Below are positions 1 to 8,800 of a stretch of DNA of 64,000 bases, in pieces (within the stretch, counting starts at the first letter, position 1; each line of letters starts with the position of its first letter). A program made the translations under genes and the position numbers. The notes below the pieces were generated by a model. It was not told the DNA's origin. It saw only the letters and a list, made by a program, of their open reading frames with translations, and searched no databases. This stretch comes from Pigmentiphaga daeguensis (GTDB lineage Bacteria > Pseudomonadota > Gammaproteobacteria > Burkholderiales > Burkholderiaceae_B), in NCBI RefSeq assembly GCF_039523035.1, contig NZ_BAAAEN010000013.1, positions 62,001 through 126,000 on the forward strand, read 5' to 3'.

Positions 1-265
1 TGGGCGATTCAGCCAGGCCGGTGTATTCGCTCCAGGCGCGCCGGCTCCAGAACACCCGGGCGGCATACAGCTCCTCCGGGGTGTACTTGCCCAGGTCCAG
101 CTGGCTCCAGGGGATGTCCGTGACCGGATCCCAGTTCGATCCCTTGGCGACGGTCCAGATACGTTCAACGCGGGGCAATGCCTCCCCCAGGTTCAGCGGA
201 AACCGCTGCTCGCGTATTCCGGGAAAGCCGGTGACGGGAATGAAAGACGACGGCTGTGCGGACAT
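1..265 (-). CDS. Truncated uncharacterised protein, possibly ferritin-like
   Basis: Only the first 88 codons lie in the window; the gene runs off the left edge. ATG at 265 follows an AGGAG Shine-Dalgarno seven bases upstream. The visible N-terminus is rich in Trp and Pro (for example WDPVTDIPW around residues 46-54, and WSRRAWSEYTGL further on). From memory this resembles uncharacterised ferritin-like (diiron) proteins of Proteobacteria, but no metal-binding helix is visible in the fragment, so the family call is weak. It diverges from the RidA/TetR/esterase operon and shares the same type of operator (296-315), so it is probably controlled by the TetR protein encoded at 817-1563. Confidence 0.7.
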   Translation of the reverse strand, partial: MSAQPSSFIPVTGFPGIREQRFPLNLGEALPRVERIWTVAKGSNWDPVTDIPWSQLDLGKYTPEELYAARVFWSRRAWSEYTGLAESP

Positions 266-295
266 CTCGGCTCCTTGTGATTCCGTTTTCCTTAA

Positions 296-315
296 TTAAC
301 CAACTGATTAGTTAA
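296..315. promoter_or_regulatory. TetR-type operator, left copy
   Basis: TTAACCAACTGATTAGTTAA is an imperfect dyad (outer TTAAC/GTTAA arms). It lies between the -10 hexamer and the start codon of the leftward gene and is repeated almost exactly at 399-418. An AT-rich dyad over the transcription start of a gene facing a TetR operon is the usual arrangement for a TetR repressor site. The binding protein is inferred. Confidence 0.7.
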
Positions 316-316
316 T

Positions 317-346
317 AGTCTAGAAATCCCGGGCAAGGCATGTCAA
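317..346 (-). promoter_or_regulatory. Sigma70-like promoter of the leftward gene
   Basis: Read on the minus strand: a perfect TTGACA at 346-341, an 18-base spacer, then TAGACT at 322-317 (four of six matches to TATAAT). The operator at 296-315 follows immediately downstream. The same layout is mirrored for the rightward operon. Confidence 0.6.
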
Positions 347-369
347 GAAGATTCTTTCCGCAATGATCT

Positions 370-399
370 TTGACATGATCGATAGCCGATGCTTAGAAT
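370..399 (+). promoter_or_regulatory. Sigma70-like promoter of the RidA-TetR-esterase operon
   Basis: Perfect TTGACA at 370-375, 18-base spacer, TAGAAT at 394-399 (five of six matches to TATAAT). The operator at 399-418 begins on the last base of the -10 hexamer and would cover the transcription start, so a bound repressor should block initiation. Confidence 0.65.
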
Positions 400-418
400 T
401 AACCAACCAGATAGTTAC
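399..418. promoter_or_regulatory. TetR-type operator, right copy
   Basis: TTAACCAACCAGATAGTTAC matches the left copy at 296-315 in 16 of 20 positions and in the same orientation. It sits just after the -10 hexamer and 21 bases before the ridA-like start codon. Confidence 0.7.
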
Positions 419-439
419 TTATAGAACAGGGAGACCGGC

Positions 440-820
440 ATGATCACCAAGACACCCCTGGGGCCCTCGGGCCGCCCCTACTCCCAGGCGCTGGAGGTGG
501 CCGGCGGCAAACGCATGGTCTTCGTATCGGGCCAACTGGCGCGAACCGACCCGGAACATGCCCGCCATGCGGGCGACCTTGGCCGGCAGGCGCGGGAAAT
601 CTTCGCCAACATGGATGCGCTGCTGCGCGAGGCGGGCGGGTCGCTGGCCGATGTGGTCAAGATCACGGCCTTCCTCACGACGCTGGACGGCTACGCGGAC
701 TATTCCGCGATACGCCGCGAAGTCTTCACGGACCCGCTGCCCGCCAGTTCCACGGTGCAGGTCTCGTCCCTGGTTACGCCGGGATGCCTGATCGAGATCG
801 AAGCCATCGCGATACTATGA
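440..820 (+). CDS. RidA/YjgF-family protein lacking the catalytic arginine
   Basis: A 126-residue Rid-superfamily protein, the usual length, with the typical end (LIEIEAIAIL). RidA hydrolyses reactive enamine/imine intermediates to 2-oxo acids using an Arg in a P-A-R-S context. Here the motif reads PASS (residues 101-104), so Ser103 replaces that Arg, and canonical imine deaminase activity is doubtful. It is therefore probably one of the non-RidA Rid subgroups often found in catabolic operons. It is the first gene of an operon with the TetR gene at 817, and the two overlap by four bases (ATGA). Start ATG 440 follows a purine-rich GGGAGA. Confidence 0.9.
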   Translation: MITKTPLGPSGRPYSQALEVAGGKRMVFVSGQLARTDPEHARHAGDLGRQAREIFANMDALLREAGGSLADVVKITAFLTTLDGYADYSAIRREVFTDPLPASSTVQVSSLVTPGCLIEIEAIAIL

Positions 821-1563
821 ACGGCATTGGCCGCCCCCTTCGTAAAGAATCCTCCATGGCATCACGCACTTCGTCACTCCGCCCGAGGGCTACCCCCACC
901 CCGCGCAAGGCCGTGCGCGACAGCGTCGCCACCCGCAGCGCGATACTCGACTCGGCCGAGAAGATCTTCGCCCGCGACGGGCTGCGCAGCACCCGCACCG
1001 AGGAAATCGCCGCGGGCAGCGGCGTCACCAAGGCGATGATCCACTATTACTTCGACACCAAGGAAGCCCTGTACCAGGCGGTGCTCGACCGCGTGTTCCA
1101 GGACCGCGAACAGGGTATGGACTTCAATTCCCTGCGCAAGCTTCCGCCGGTCGACGCGCTGCATGCCTTCGTCGAAAGGCTGCTGCAGCAGATGGTCGCC
1201 AAACCCCATCTCGGACCGTTGTTCGCGCTGGAGAACATCCAGAACGATGGCGCGTTCTACAACCGCAACGGCGGCAAGCTGTACCGGACGCTGGCCGACA
1301 TCCTCGAGCGCGGCGTGGCGGACGGCTCGTTCCGGCAGCAGGACCCCGGCCATGCGGCCGTCAATATCATGGGCGCATGCGTACACTTCTTCAACGTGTC
1401 CTCGAACATCCGGACCCTGTGGCCCAAGGACAAGGCCGACTCCACCGCATCGATGATCAGCCACTGGCGGGCCGTGGTCGAGTTCGTCATGTGCGCGGTG
1501 CTGGCCCCGTCGTCGAGCCCGCGCGCCAGGACGCCCCGCCAGCCGCGGCTGGCCGCCCTATGA
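817..1563 (+). CDS. TetR/AcrR-family transcriptional repressor
   Basis: A 248-residue protein with an N-terminal TetR helix-turn-helix around residues 30-75 (TRSAILDSAEKIFARDGL, then IAAGSGVTKAMIHYYF). This is followed by an all-helical ligand/dimer domain. The start at 817 overlaps the preceding stop as ATGA, implying translational coupling; an alternative ATG at 856 would remove 13 low-complexity residues. The next gene again overlaps by four bases. The likely targets are the two dyads at 296-315 and 399-418, making it an autorepressor of its own operon and of the divergent gene. The effector is unknown, probably an ester or lactone processed by the neighbouring hydrolase. Confidence 0.93.
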   Translation: MNGIGRPLRKESSMASRTSSLRPRATPTPRKAVRDSVATRSAILDSAEKIFARDGLRSTRTEEIAAGSGVTKAMIHYYFDTKEALYQAVLDRVFQDREQGMDFNSLRKLPPVDALHAFVERLLQQMVAKPHLGPLFALENIQNDGAFYNRNGGKLYRTLADILERGVADGSFRQQDPGHAAVNIMGACVHFFNVSSNIRTLWPKDKADSTASMISHWRAVVEFVMCAVLAPSSSPRARTPRQPRLAAL

Positions 1564-2504
1564 ACGCGGCTCGAACGGTGGACGCGCTGCTGGCGCGCAT
1601 CGGCCCGGCCTGGGGCGACGATATCCGGACGCATCGGGACCTGGTGCTGGATGCCTACACCTCCTTGCTGGACACGACGTCCGCCGCGGGCCCTGCCTGC
1701 ACGCGCAACGTCGCCTACGGGCCCGACCCGCGCCACGTCCTGGATATCTATCGCGATCCCGCCCTAGCCGGTCCCCTGCCTGTCGTCGTGTTCATGCATG
1801 GCGGCGCCTACGTGCGGGGAGACAAGGACGTCACCTCGCGTGTCTACGCGAATGTACCCACCTGGTTCGCCCGGCAAGGCTACCTGGGCGTCAACCTGGA
1901 ATACCGGCTCGCGCCCGGCGCGCCCTATCCCGGAGGGGCCGAAGACCTGGGACGCGCGCTGGCGTGGATGGAAGAGAACATCGGCTCCCACGGCGGCGAT
2001 CCGGGCAGGATGGTCGCGATCGGACACAGCGCGGGCGGCACCCACGTCGCCCACCATGCCCTGGACCCGCAGTTGCCCTATCGGGGCAAGGGACTGCGGG
2101 CGGCGGCCATCCTGTCCGGCCGGCTGCGCGCCGATGCGCTGGCGGCCAACCCCAACGCCACCGGGGTGCGAGCGTACTTCGGCAACGACGAGAGCCGGTA
2201 CGAAGCGCTGTCGCCGGTCAGCATGGTGACGCCGGACTCCCTCCCGCTTTTCGTGGCGATCGCCGAGTACGAGAACCCGCTGCTGGACGTCTACGGCGCG
2301 GAATTCTTCCACCGCCTGCGCGCCCGCGGACACCGGGCGAACCAGTTCCTCATGCTGCCTCGCCACAACCACATGTCCATCATGGCTCACTTCGATACGG
2401 GCGAGGACTTCCTGGGGCGCCAGCTTTGCGATTTCTTCGAGCGATACGGCGCCCCGCCAAACCATGCGCCACGCGCGATGGCGCCCGCATTGATGGCGCC
2501 GTAG
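1560..2504 (+). CDS. Alpha/beta hydrolase (hormone-sensitive-lipase-like esterase)
   Basis: A 314-residue serine hydrolase. The oxyanion-hole motif HGGAY is at residues 80-84, the nucleophile elbow GHSAG at 155-159 (Ser157), and the catalytic His is probably His271 in HNHMS; the acid is likely in AEYENP (about 236-240). HGGAY followed by GHSAG identifies the HSL/carboxylesterase group, which cleaves small esters, carbamates or lactones. There is no signal peptide. The start at 1560 overlaps the TetR stop (ATGA). The last 118 bases (residues 276 on) lie over the 3' end of the convergent MATE gene, so both proteins end inside each other's coding DNA. Confidence 0.92.
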   Translation: MNAARTVDALLARIGPAWGDDIRTHRDLVLDAYTSLLDTTSAAGPACTRNVAYGPDPRHVLDIYRDPALAGPLPVVVFMHGGAYVRGDKDVTSRVYANVPTWFARQGYLGVNLEYRLAPGAPYPGGAEDLGRALAWMEENIGSHGGDPGRMVAIGHSAGGTHVAHHALDPQLPYRGKGLRAAAILSGRLRADALAANPNATGVRAYFGNDESRYEALSPVSMVTPDSLPLFVAIAEYENPLLDVYGAEFFHRLRARGHRANQFLMLPRHNHMSIMAHFDTGEDFLGRQLCDFFERYGAPPNHAPRAMAPALMAP

Positions 2505-3799
2505 ACCACCAGCGCCAGCGCCTGGGCCGCGAAAACTCCCGCCAGCCCCAGCCCCGCCGCGATCGCGGCCATCCCGCCGGTTGCGCTCAGGATCAGGCGC
2601 ACGACGCTGCCGGTCACCGGCCACAGCAGCCGCCCCGCGCCCTGCGATGCGAAGTAGAGCGCCAGCCCCGCGCCGAAGAATCCGTAGGCGGGCCCCACGA
2701 TGCGCAGATAGAGCGATCCGGTGGCCAGCATGTCGGGCTCGCTGCCGAACATCGACAGCCAGGCATGGGGGAAACAAGCGGCCGCCAGGCCTATGGCCTC
2801 CGCCACGACGAAGGCGCATCCCGCGCCGACCCAGGCGATGCGCAGCGCCCGGTCGTGCCGGCCCGCCCCCATCGCCGCGCCGACCATGGCGACCATGGGG
2901 CCGCCCAGGCCGAACACCAGGGGCACGAGCAGGTATTCCAGGCGCGAACCGGTGCCGTAGCCCGCGATGGCGGCCGGGCCGAAATGGCCGGTCAGCGCGG
3001 TGGCGATGCTGATGGCGATGTTGATCGCCACCGTGGAAACCGCGGCGACCAGTCCCACGCGAAGGATGTCGCGGAAAAGCGGCCAGCGCAGCGCCCAGCC
3101 CTTCCAGGTCAGGCGGACGATGCCGCGGCCCGAACAAAGAAAGGCCAGCAGCGCGGCGCTGCCCGCGGCATAGTAGACCAGCAGCGCGATGGCCCCGCCG
3201 GCCACGCCCAGGCCCGGCAGCGGTCCCCAGCCGAAGATGAGCAGGGGCGACAGCGGCACCAGCATGGCTGTCCCCGCGCAGGTGACCGCCGCGGGCAGGT
3301 TCATGTTGCCAGTGCCGCGCACGACCGACGCCAGCGAATTGAACAGCCACACCAGCGCCGACGCGCCGAAGATCCAGCGCGAATACTCCAGCGCCGCCTC
3401 GAGCGAACCGCCCGAGCCGCCCATGCGCCCGTACAGCCAACGGCCGCCCGCCAGCCCGGCCACCGTAAAGAACAGGCTGAACAGCAATCCGACCACGATC
3501 GCGTGGTGGACCAGCGAATCGGCGTCCTCGCGCCGGCCGCTTCCCAGCGCCCGGGCGATCGACGAGGAAATGCCGCCTCCCACCGCGCCGCCGGACAGCA
3601 TCTGCATCAACATGACGGTCGGGAACACCAGGGCCACGCCGGCCAGCGCGTCGGTGCCGAGCCTGCCGACGAAATAGGTCTCGATGATGCCCGCGCTGGC
3701 CTGGGCGGCCAGCACCAGCGTGTTGGGCACCGCCAGCCGCAGCAGCGTGGGGACGATGGGAGCCTCGATGAGGCGGCGCGTGCGCGGATCGATGGACAT
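2387..3799 (-). CDS. MATE-family efflux transporter
   Basis: A 470-residue inner-membrane protein with about 12 hydrophobic segments in two similar halves, typical MATE size. The N-terminus (RLAVPNTLVLAAQASAGII) and a run of VFGLGGPMVAMVGAAMGAG resemble NorM/DinF-type exporters, which use Na+ or H+ gradients to expel cationic or polar compounds. It is the last gene of a leftward operon: TetR (5124-5729), MFS (3813-5111), then this gene, with gaps of 12-13 bases. The C-terminal 39 codons overlap the convergent esterase. The substrate cannot be told from sequence. Confidence 0.9.
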   Translation of the reverse strand: MSIDPRTRRLIEAPIVPTLLRLAVPNTLVLAAQASAGIIETYFVGRLGTDALAGVALVFPTVMLMQMLSGGAVGGGISSSIARALGSGRREDADSLVHHAIVVGLLFSLFFTVAGLAGGRWLYGRMGGSGGSLEAALEYSRWIFGASALVWLFNSLASVVRGTGNMNLPAAVTCAGTAMLVPLSPLLIFGWGPLPGLGVAGGAIALLVYYAAGSAALLAFLCSGRGIVRLTWKGWALRWPLFRDILRVGLVAAVSTVAINIAISIATALTGHFGPAAIAGYGTGSRLEYLLVPLVFGLGGPMVAMVGAAMGAGRHDRALRIAWVGAGCAFVVAEAIGLAAACFPHAWLSMFGSEPDMLATGSLYLRIVGPAYGFFGAGLALYFASQGAGRLLWPVTGSVVRLILSATGGMAAIAAGLGLAGVFAAQALALVVYGAINAGAIARGAWFGGAPYRSKKSQSWRPRKSSPVSK

Positions 3800-3812
3800 G
3801 CGGCCGGCTCCG

Positions 3813-5111
3813 TCAGGCGGACCGCGCAGCGGCGGGCGCGGGCACGGGCGCCCGCCGGCGAATCAGGAAAACGACCAGCGCGGCCACCAGGCACGCCGCG
3901 CCCGCGGCATACAAGGCCGGCGTGTAGGTCAGCATCTGCGTGCGGACCAGCCCCGCGCCGTACGCGGCGATCGCGCCGCCGATCTGGTGGCCGGCGAACA
4001 CCCAGCCGAACACCATGCCCGCCTTCTCCTTGCCGAATTCGGCCGCCGCCAGCTTGACCGTGGGCGGCACGGTGGCGATCCAGTCCAGGCCGTAGAACAT
4101 CGCGAACAGCGACAGCCCATACAGCGTGAACTCCGAATGCGGCAGCCAGAACAGCGACAGGCCGCGCAGGCCGTAGTACCAGAACAGCAGCTTGCGATTG
4201 TCGTAGCGGTCGGACAGCCAGCCCGAGAGGATGGTGCCCACGAAGTCGAACGCCCCCATCATCGCCAGCACCGAGGCGGCCGGCAGCGCGGCCAGTCCGA
4301 AGTCGCCGCACAACGAGATGAAATGAGTCTGGATGAGGCCGTTGGTGCTCAGGCCGCAGACGAAGAAAGTGCCGAACAATACCCAGAACGTCCGGTTGCC
4401 GGAGACGGCGCGCAGCACCTGAAGAGGAGCCAGGAACGAGGGACGCGCCGTGGCGGGCGGCGCCGCCGCGGCGTGGGGATCGGCGCCATAGGGCGCGAGG
4501 CCGAGATCCTGCGGACGATCGCGCGCCAGCAGGAACGCCAGCAGCGCCACGGCCAGACAGCACGCCACCACCGGCGCCACCGCCATGCGCCAGCCGACAT
4601 GTTCGATCAGCCAGGCCGCGGCCGGCAGGAACACGAGCTGCCCCGTGGCCGCGCTGGCCGTCAGCATACCCAGCACCAGTCCGCGACGCTGGTCGAACCA
4701 GCGCGTGGCGACCACCGCCCCCAGCACCACGGCCGTCAGGCCGGTGCCGAACCCCAGCAGCAACCCCCACAAGGCGACCAGGTGCCAGACCTCGGACATG
4801 CGCGTGGCCAGCAGCAGTCCGAAGGCCACCAGGACCATGGCCGTGCACATGATGCGGCGCAGCCCGTAACGTTCCATCAGGATGGCCGAGAACGGCCCCA
4901 TCAGGCCGAACAGCGCGAACCGCACGGCCAGGGCCGACGAGATCTGGTCGACGTTCCAGCCGAACTCGCGGGACAGCGGTTGCAGGAAAGCGCCGGGCAG
5001 GCCCAGCGCGGCCGACGACGACAACATGGTCAGGAAGGCCAGCGCCACCATGACCCAGGAAAAATGGATGCCTCGCCGGGCCAGCCAGCGCGATACGGGA
5101 TGGGCGAACAC
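3813..5111 (-). CDS. MFS transporter, monocarboxylate/oxalate-formate-like
   Basis: A 432-residue protein with 12 predicted membrane segments in two six-helix halves, joined by a central cytoplasmic loop (about residues 195-225). The layout, with FSAILMERYGLRR between helices 2 and 3, fits the monocarboxylate/OFA-type MFS group, which usually carries organic acids with protons. The start is GTG at 5111, chosen because AGGA lies nine bases upstream and the N-terminal membrane segment follows directly. It lies between a TetR gene and a MATE gene on the same strand and is probably co-transcribed and repressed with them. Confidence 0.88.
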   Translation of the reverse strand: MFAHPVSRWLARRGIHFSWVMVALAFLTMLSSSAALGLPGAFLQPLSREFGWNVDQISSALAVRFALFGLMGPFSAILMERYGLRRIMCTAMVLVAFGLLLATRMSEVWHLVALWGLLLGFGTGLTAVVLGAVVATRWFDQRRGLVLGMLTASAATGQLVFLPAAAWLIEHVGWRMAVAPVVACCLAVALLAFLLARDRPQDLGLAPYGADPHAAAAPPATARPSFLAPLQVLRAVSGNRTFWVLFGTFFVCGLSTNGLIQTHFISLCGDFGLAALPAASVLAMMGAFDFVGTILSGWLSDRYDNRKLLFWYYGLRGLSLFWLPHSEFTLYGLSLFAMFYGLDWIATVPPTVKLAAAEFGKEKAGMVFGWVFAGHQIGGAIAAYGAGLVRTQMLTYTPALYAAGAACLVAALVVFLIRRRAPVPAPAAARSA

Positions 5112-5123
5112 GATGCGGTCCTG

Positions 5124-5729
5124 TCAGGGCGTGGGAGAGGTATCGTCCGCGGGCAGCAGATGCCTGCGGGCCGCGTCCAGGATCTGGTCGGAAATGGGGT
5201 CGGCCGCCGTGGCCCGCGCCATCAGCAGCGCGCCCACCATGAGAGACAGTTCGACCAGCGCGCGCTCGCGGTCGGCCGCGGCATCACCACTGCCGTACAG
5301 CGCGGCCAGCGAGGAAACCAGCCCCTGGATGCCGTCGACATAGCTCCGGCGCACCGGCTTGTCGGCGGATTCCCGGGCCACGTCCACCGCCAGCGAAGCC
5401 GCCGGGCAACTGCTGCCGGCGTTGTCGCGTGCCCGCGGCGACAGGTAGGCTTCGACGATGACGCGCAGCGCCGCGGATGCGTCGGCCATGCCCGCTGTCC
5501 GTTCCCGCCAGCGTTCCCGCGACGCGGCGAAGGCCTTGGCGCAAGCGGCTGCGGCCAGCGCGTCCTTGGATTCGAAGTGCCCGTAGAAGCCGCCGTGGGT
5601 CAGCCCGGCCGCCGCCATGAGGTCGGCCACGCTGACTCCCTTGATGCCTTGTTCCCGGATCAGCCGCGCCGAGGCTTCCTCGATGGCGGCGCGGTTCTTC
5701 TCGGCCTGCTGTCGCGATACGCGGGGCAT
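5124..5729 (-). CDS. TetR/AcrR-family regulator, NemR-like
   Basis: A 201-residue regulator with the TetR helix-turn-helix at about residues 12-56 (VADLMAAAGLTHGGFYGHF). The C-terminal part carries SSCPAASLAVDVARES with Cys108, placed like the conserved Cys of NemR-type repressors that respond to electrophiles or oxidants. ATG 5729 has an excellent GGAGGG Shine-Dalgarno. It heads a leftward operon with the MFS and MATE genes and has its own near-consensus promoter at 5756-5784. It probably represses this operon; whether it also acts on the czc genes upstream on the same strand is unknown. Confidence 0.92.
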   Translation of the reverse strand: MPRVSRQQAEKNRAAIEEASARLIREQGIKGVSVADLMAAAGLTHGGFYGHFESKDALAAAACAKAFAASRERWRERTAGMADASAALRVIVEAYLSPRARDNAGSSCPAASLAVDVARESADKPVRRSYVDGIQGLVSSLAALYGSGDAAADRERALVELSLMVGALLMARATAADPISDQILDAARRHLLPADDTSPTP

Positions 5730-5755
5730 GTCGCCCTCCTGTGCATGAAGGGCGA

Positions 5756-5784
5756 ATAATAAATGATGACTATAATTTATTCAA
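5756..5784 (-). promoter_or_regulatory. Sigma70-like promoter of the TetR-MFS-MATE operon
   Basis: On the minus strand TTGAAT (5784-5779), a 17-base spacer and TATTAT (5761-5756), within an AT-rich island in otherwise GC-rich DNA. The strong Shine-Dalgarno and ATG of the TetR gene follow about 25 bases downstream. Confidence 0.6.
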
Positions 5785-5806
5785 TAGATGTCATTCATCA
5801 TCTATT
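5783..5806. promoter_or_regulatory. Inverted repeat, candidate TetR operator
   Basis: AATAGATG (5783-5790) and CATCTATT (5799-5806) are perfect 8-base inverted arms around an 8-base spacer. The dyad abuts the -35 hexamer of the TetR operon and reaches nine bases into the end of czcA. It is a candidate autoregulatory site; being also at the 3' end of czcA, it could form a weak hairpin there. Confidence 0.5.
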
Positions 5807-8800
5807 CTCCTCTCCATGCGCCTGGCGTCGGTAGGCCAGCCGGTACAGCGTGGGCAGAACCAGCAGGGTCAGGGCGGTGGACGAAATGATGCCGCCTATG
5901 ACCACCGTCGCCAGGGGCCGCTGCACCTCCGCGCCAGTGCCGGTCGCCAGCGCCATGGGCACGAAGCCCAGCGATGCGACCAGCGCGGTCATCAGCACTG
6001 GCCGCAGCCGCGTGGCGGCGCCCAGGCGGACCGCCTCGTCCAGCGGATGGCCTTCCGCCCTGAGCGACCGGATGAAGGACAGCATCACCAGCCCGTTCAG
6101 CACCGCCACGCCCGAGAGCGCGATGAAGCCCACGGCCGCGGAAATGGACAGCGGGATGCCTCGCAGCCACAGGGCCAGCATGCCCCCGGTCAGCGCGAAG
6201 GGGATCCCGGTGAACACGATCAAGCCGTCGCGCAGGTTGCCGAACATGGCGAACAGCAGCGCGAACACCAGCAGCAGCGAGATCGGCACGACCCATTGCA
6301 GGCGCTCGGTGGCGGACTGCAACTGCTCGAACGTGCCTCCCCACGCCGTCCAGTAGCCGGGCGGGATGCGCACCGACGCCTCGATGCTGTTCTGGGCATC
6401 CGACACGAAGGAGCCCAGGTCGCGGCCACGCACGTTGGCGCTGACCACGATGCGCCGCTTGCCGTCCTCGCGGCTGATCTGGTTGGGACCGGGCGCCAGT
6501 TCGAAACGGGCCAGCTCGGCCAGCGGCACGAAGGCCACGCGGGCCTGGCCCTCGCCCCGGGGCAACGCCACCGGCAGTCGCTTGAGCGCCTCGATGTCGC
6601 CCCGCACGTTGTCGGGCAGCCGCACCAGGATGTCGAACCGCCGGTCGCCCTGGAAGAAGATGCCCGCCTCGCGCCCGCCCACCGCGGTGGCGATGGTCTC
6701 CTGCACCTCGGCCAGGCTCACGCCGTAGCGCGCGGCCTTCTGCCGGTCGACCGCGATGGTCAGCATGGGCAGGCCGGCGGTCTGCTCGGCCTTGACCGCA
6801 TCGGCGCCCGGCAGGCGCGCCATGACCGCCGCGATCTCGGCCGCCGTGCGTTCCAGCTGTGCCATGTCGTCGCCGAAGATCTTGACGGCGACGTCGCTGC
6901 GCACGCCCGAGATCAACTCGTTGAAGCGCATCTGGATGGGCTGCGTGAACTCGTAGTTGTTGCCCGGCACGCCCTCCACCACTTTCCGGATGGCGGCCAC
7001 CACTTCCTCGTGGGAACGGCGCGGCTGCGGCCAGGCATCCTGCGGCTTGAGCATGACATAGGTGTCGGCGATATTGGGCGGCATGGGATCGGAGGCGATC
7101 TCGGCCGTCCCGATCTTGGCGAACACCCGTTCCACCTCGGGCACCTTGGCGACCTGCTTCTCCAGCTCCTCCTGCATCGCGATGGCCTGGGACAGGCTGG
7201 TGCCGGGTATGCGCAGCACCTGCACCGCCAGGTCGCCTTCGTCCAGGTTCGGGATGAACTCCGCGCCCAGCCGCGTCGCGACGGCCAGCGCCAGTGCCAC
7301 GGCCACCGCGCCGAAGGTCAGCACCACCGGCGTGTTGGCCAGCGAGCGGCTCAGCAGCGGCTCGTACAGCCGGCGCGCGGCGGCCATCAGGCGGTTTTCC
7401 TTTTCCTGGACGCGGCCGTCCAGCAGCAGCGCCACGGCGGCCGGCACGAAGGTGATCGACAGGATCATCGCGCCCAGCAGCGCCAGCACCACGGTCATCG
7501 CCATGGGATGGAACATCTTCCCTTCCACGCCGGTCAGGGCGAAGATCGGCAGGTAGACGATCATGATGATGAGCTGGCCGAAGATCAGCGGCCGCCGCGC
7601 CTCCTTCGAGGCCTCGAATACTTCGCCGAAGCGTTCGGCGCGCGTCAGCGCGCGGCCCGCGGCGGCCTGGGCGTGCGCGATCCGCCGCACGCAGTTCTCG
7701 ACGATGACCACCGCGCCGTCGACGATGATGCCGAAATCCAGCGCCCCCAGGCTCATCAGGTTGGCGCTGACCTTGTAGGACACCATGCCCGTGAAGGTGA
7801 ACAGCATGGACAGGGGAATGACCATGGCCGTGATGAGCGCCGCCCGGATGTTGCCCAGGAACAGGAACAGCACGACGATGACCAGGATCGCGCCTTCCAG
7901 CAGGTTCTTCCTGACGGTGGCGATGGCCTTGTCGACCAGCGTGGTGCGGTCGTAGACCGTCACGGTCTTCACGCCCGGCGGCAGGGTCTTGTTGATGGCC
8001 GCGAGCCGTTCGTCCACGGCGCGGGACACGGCGCGGCTGTTCTCGCCGATCAGCATGAACACGGTGCCCAGCACCACTTCCCTGCCGTTCTCGGTGGCGG
8101 CGCCGGTGCGCAGCTCGCGGCCCATCTGCACGTCGGCGATGTCCCGCACGCGTATGGGCTGGCCCTGGGCCTGGCTGACGATGACCTCGCGGATGTCCTC
8201 CATGGACCCGACCTGCCCGGGCGCGCGCACCAGGTACTGCTCGCCGCCCCGCTCGATGTAGCCGGCGCCGACGTTGACGTTGTTGCGGTCCAGCGCCGTC
8301 ACCACGTCCGCCAGCGTCAGGCCGTGGGCGGCCATGCGTTCCAGGTTGGGCGCGACGAGATACTCCTTCGCGTAGCCCCCTATGGTGTTGATGTCGGTCA
8401 CGCCGGGCACCGTCCGCAGTTGCGGGCGTACCACCCAGTCCTGGATCTCGCGCAGGTCCGCCAGCGTGTAGGGGCTGCCGTCCGGCTTGCGCGCGTCCGG
8501 CGCGGCCTCGACCGTCCACATGTAGATCTCCCCCAGCCCGGTCGAGATCGGCCCCAGCGTCGGCGTGACGCCGGCCGGCAGGGCCTCGCGCGCTTCCTGG
8601 ATGCGCTGGTTGACCAGTTGGCGGGCGAAGTGGATATCGGTGCCATCGCGGAAGATGACGGTCACCTGGGACAGGCCGTAGCGGGACAGCGACCGGGTCT
8701 GCGCAAGGCCGGGCAGTCCCGCCATGGTGGTCTCGACGGGATAGGTGATGCGCTGTTCGGTCTCCAGCGGCGAATAGCCCGGCGCGGACGTGTTGACCTG

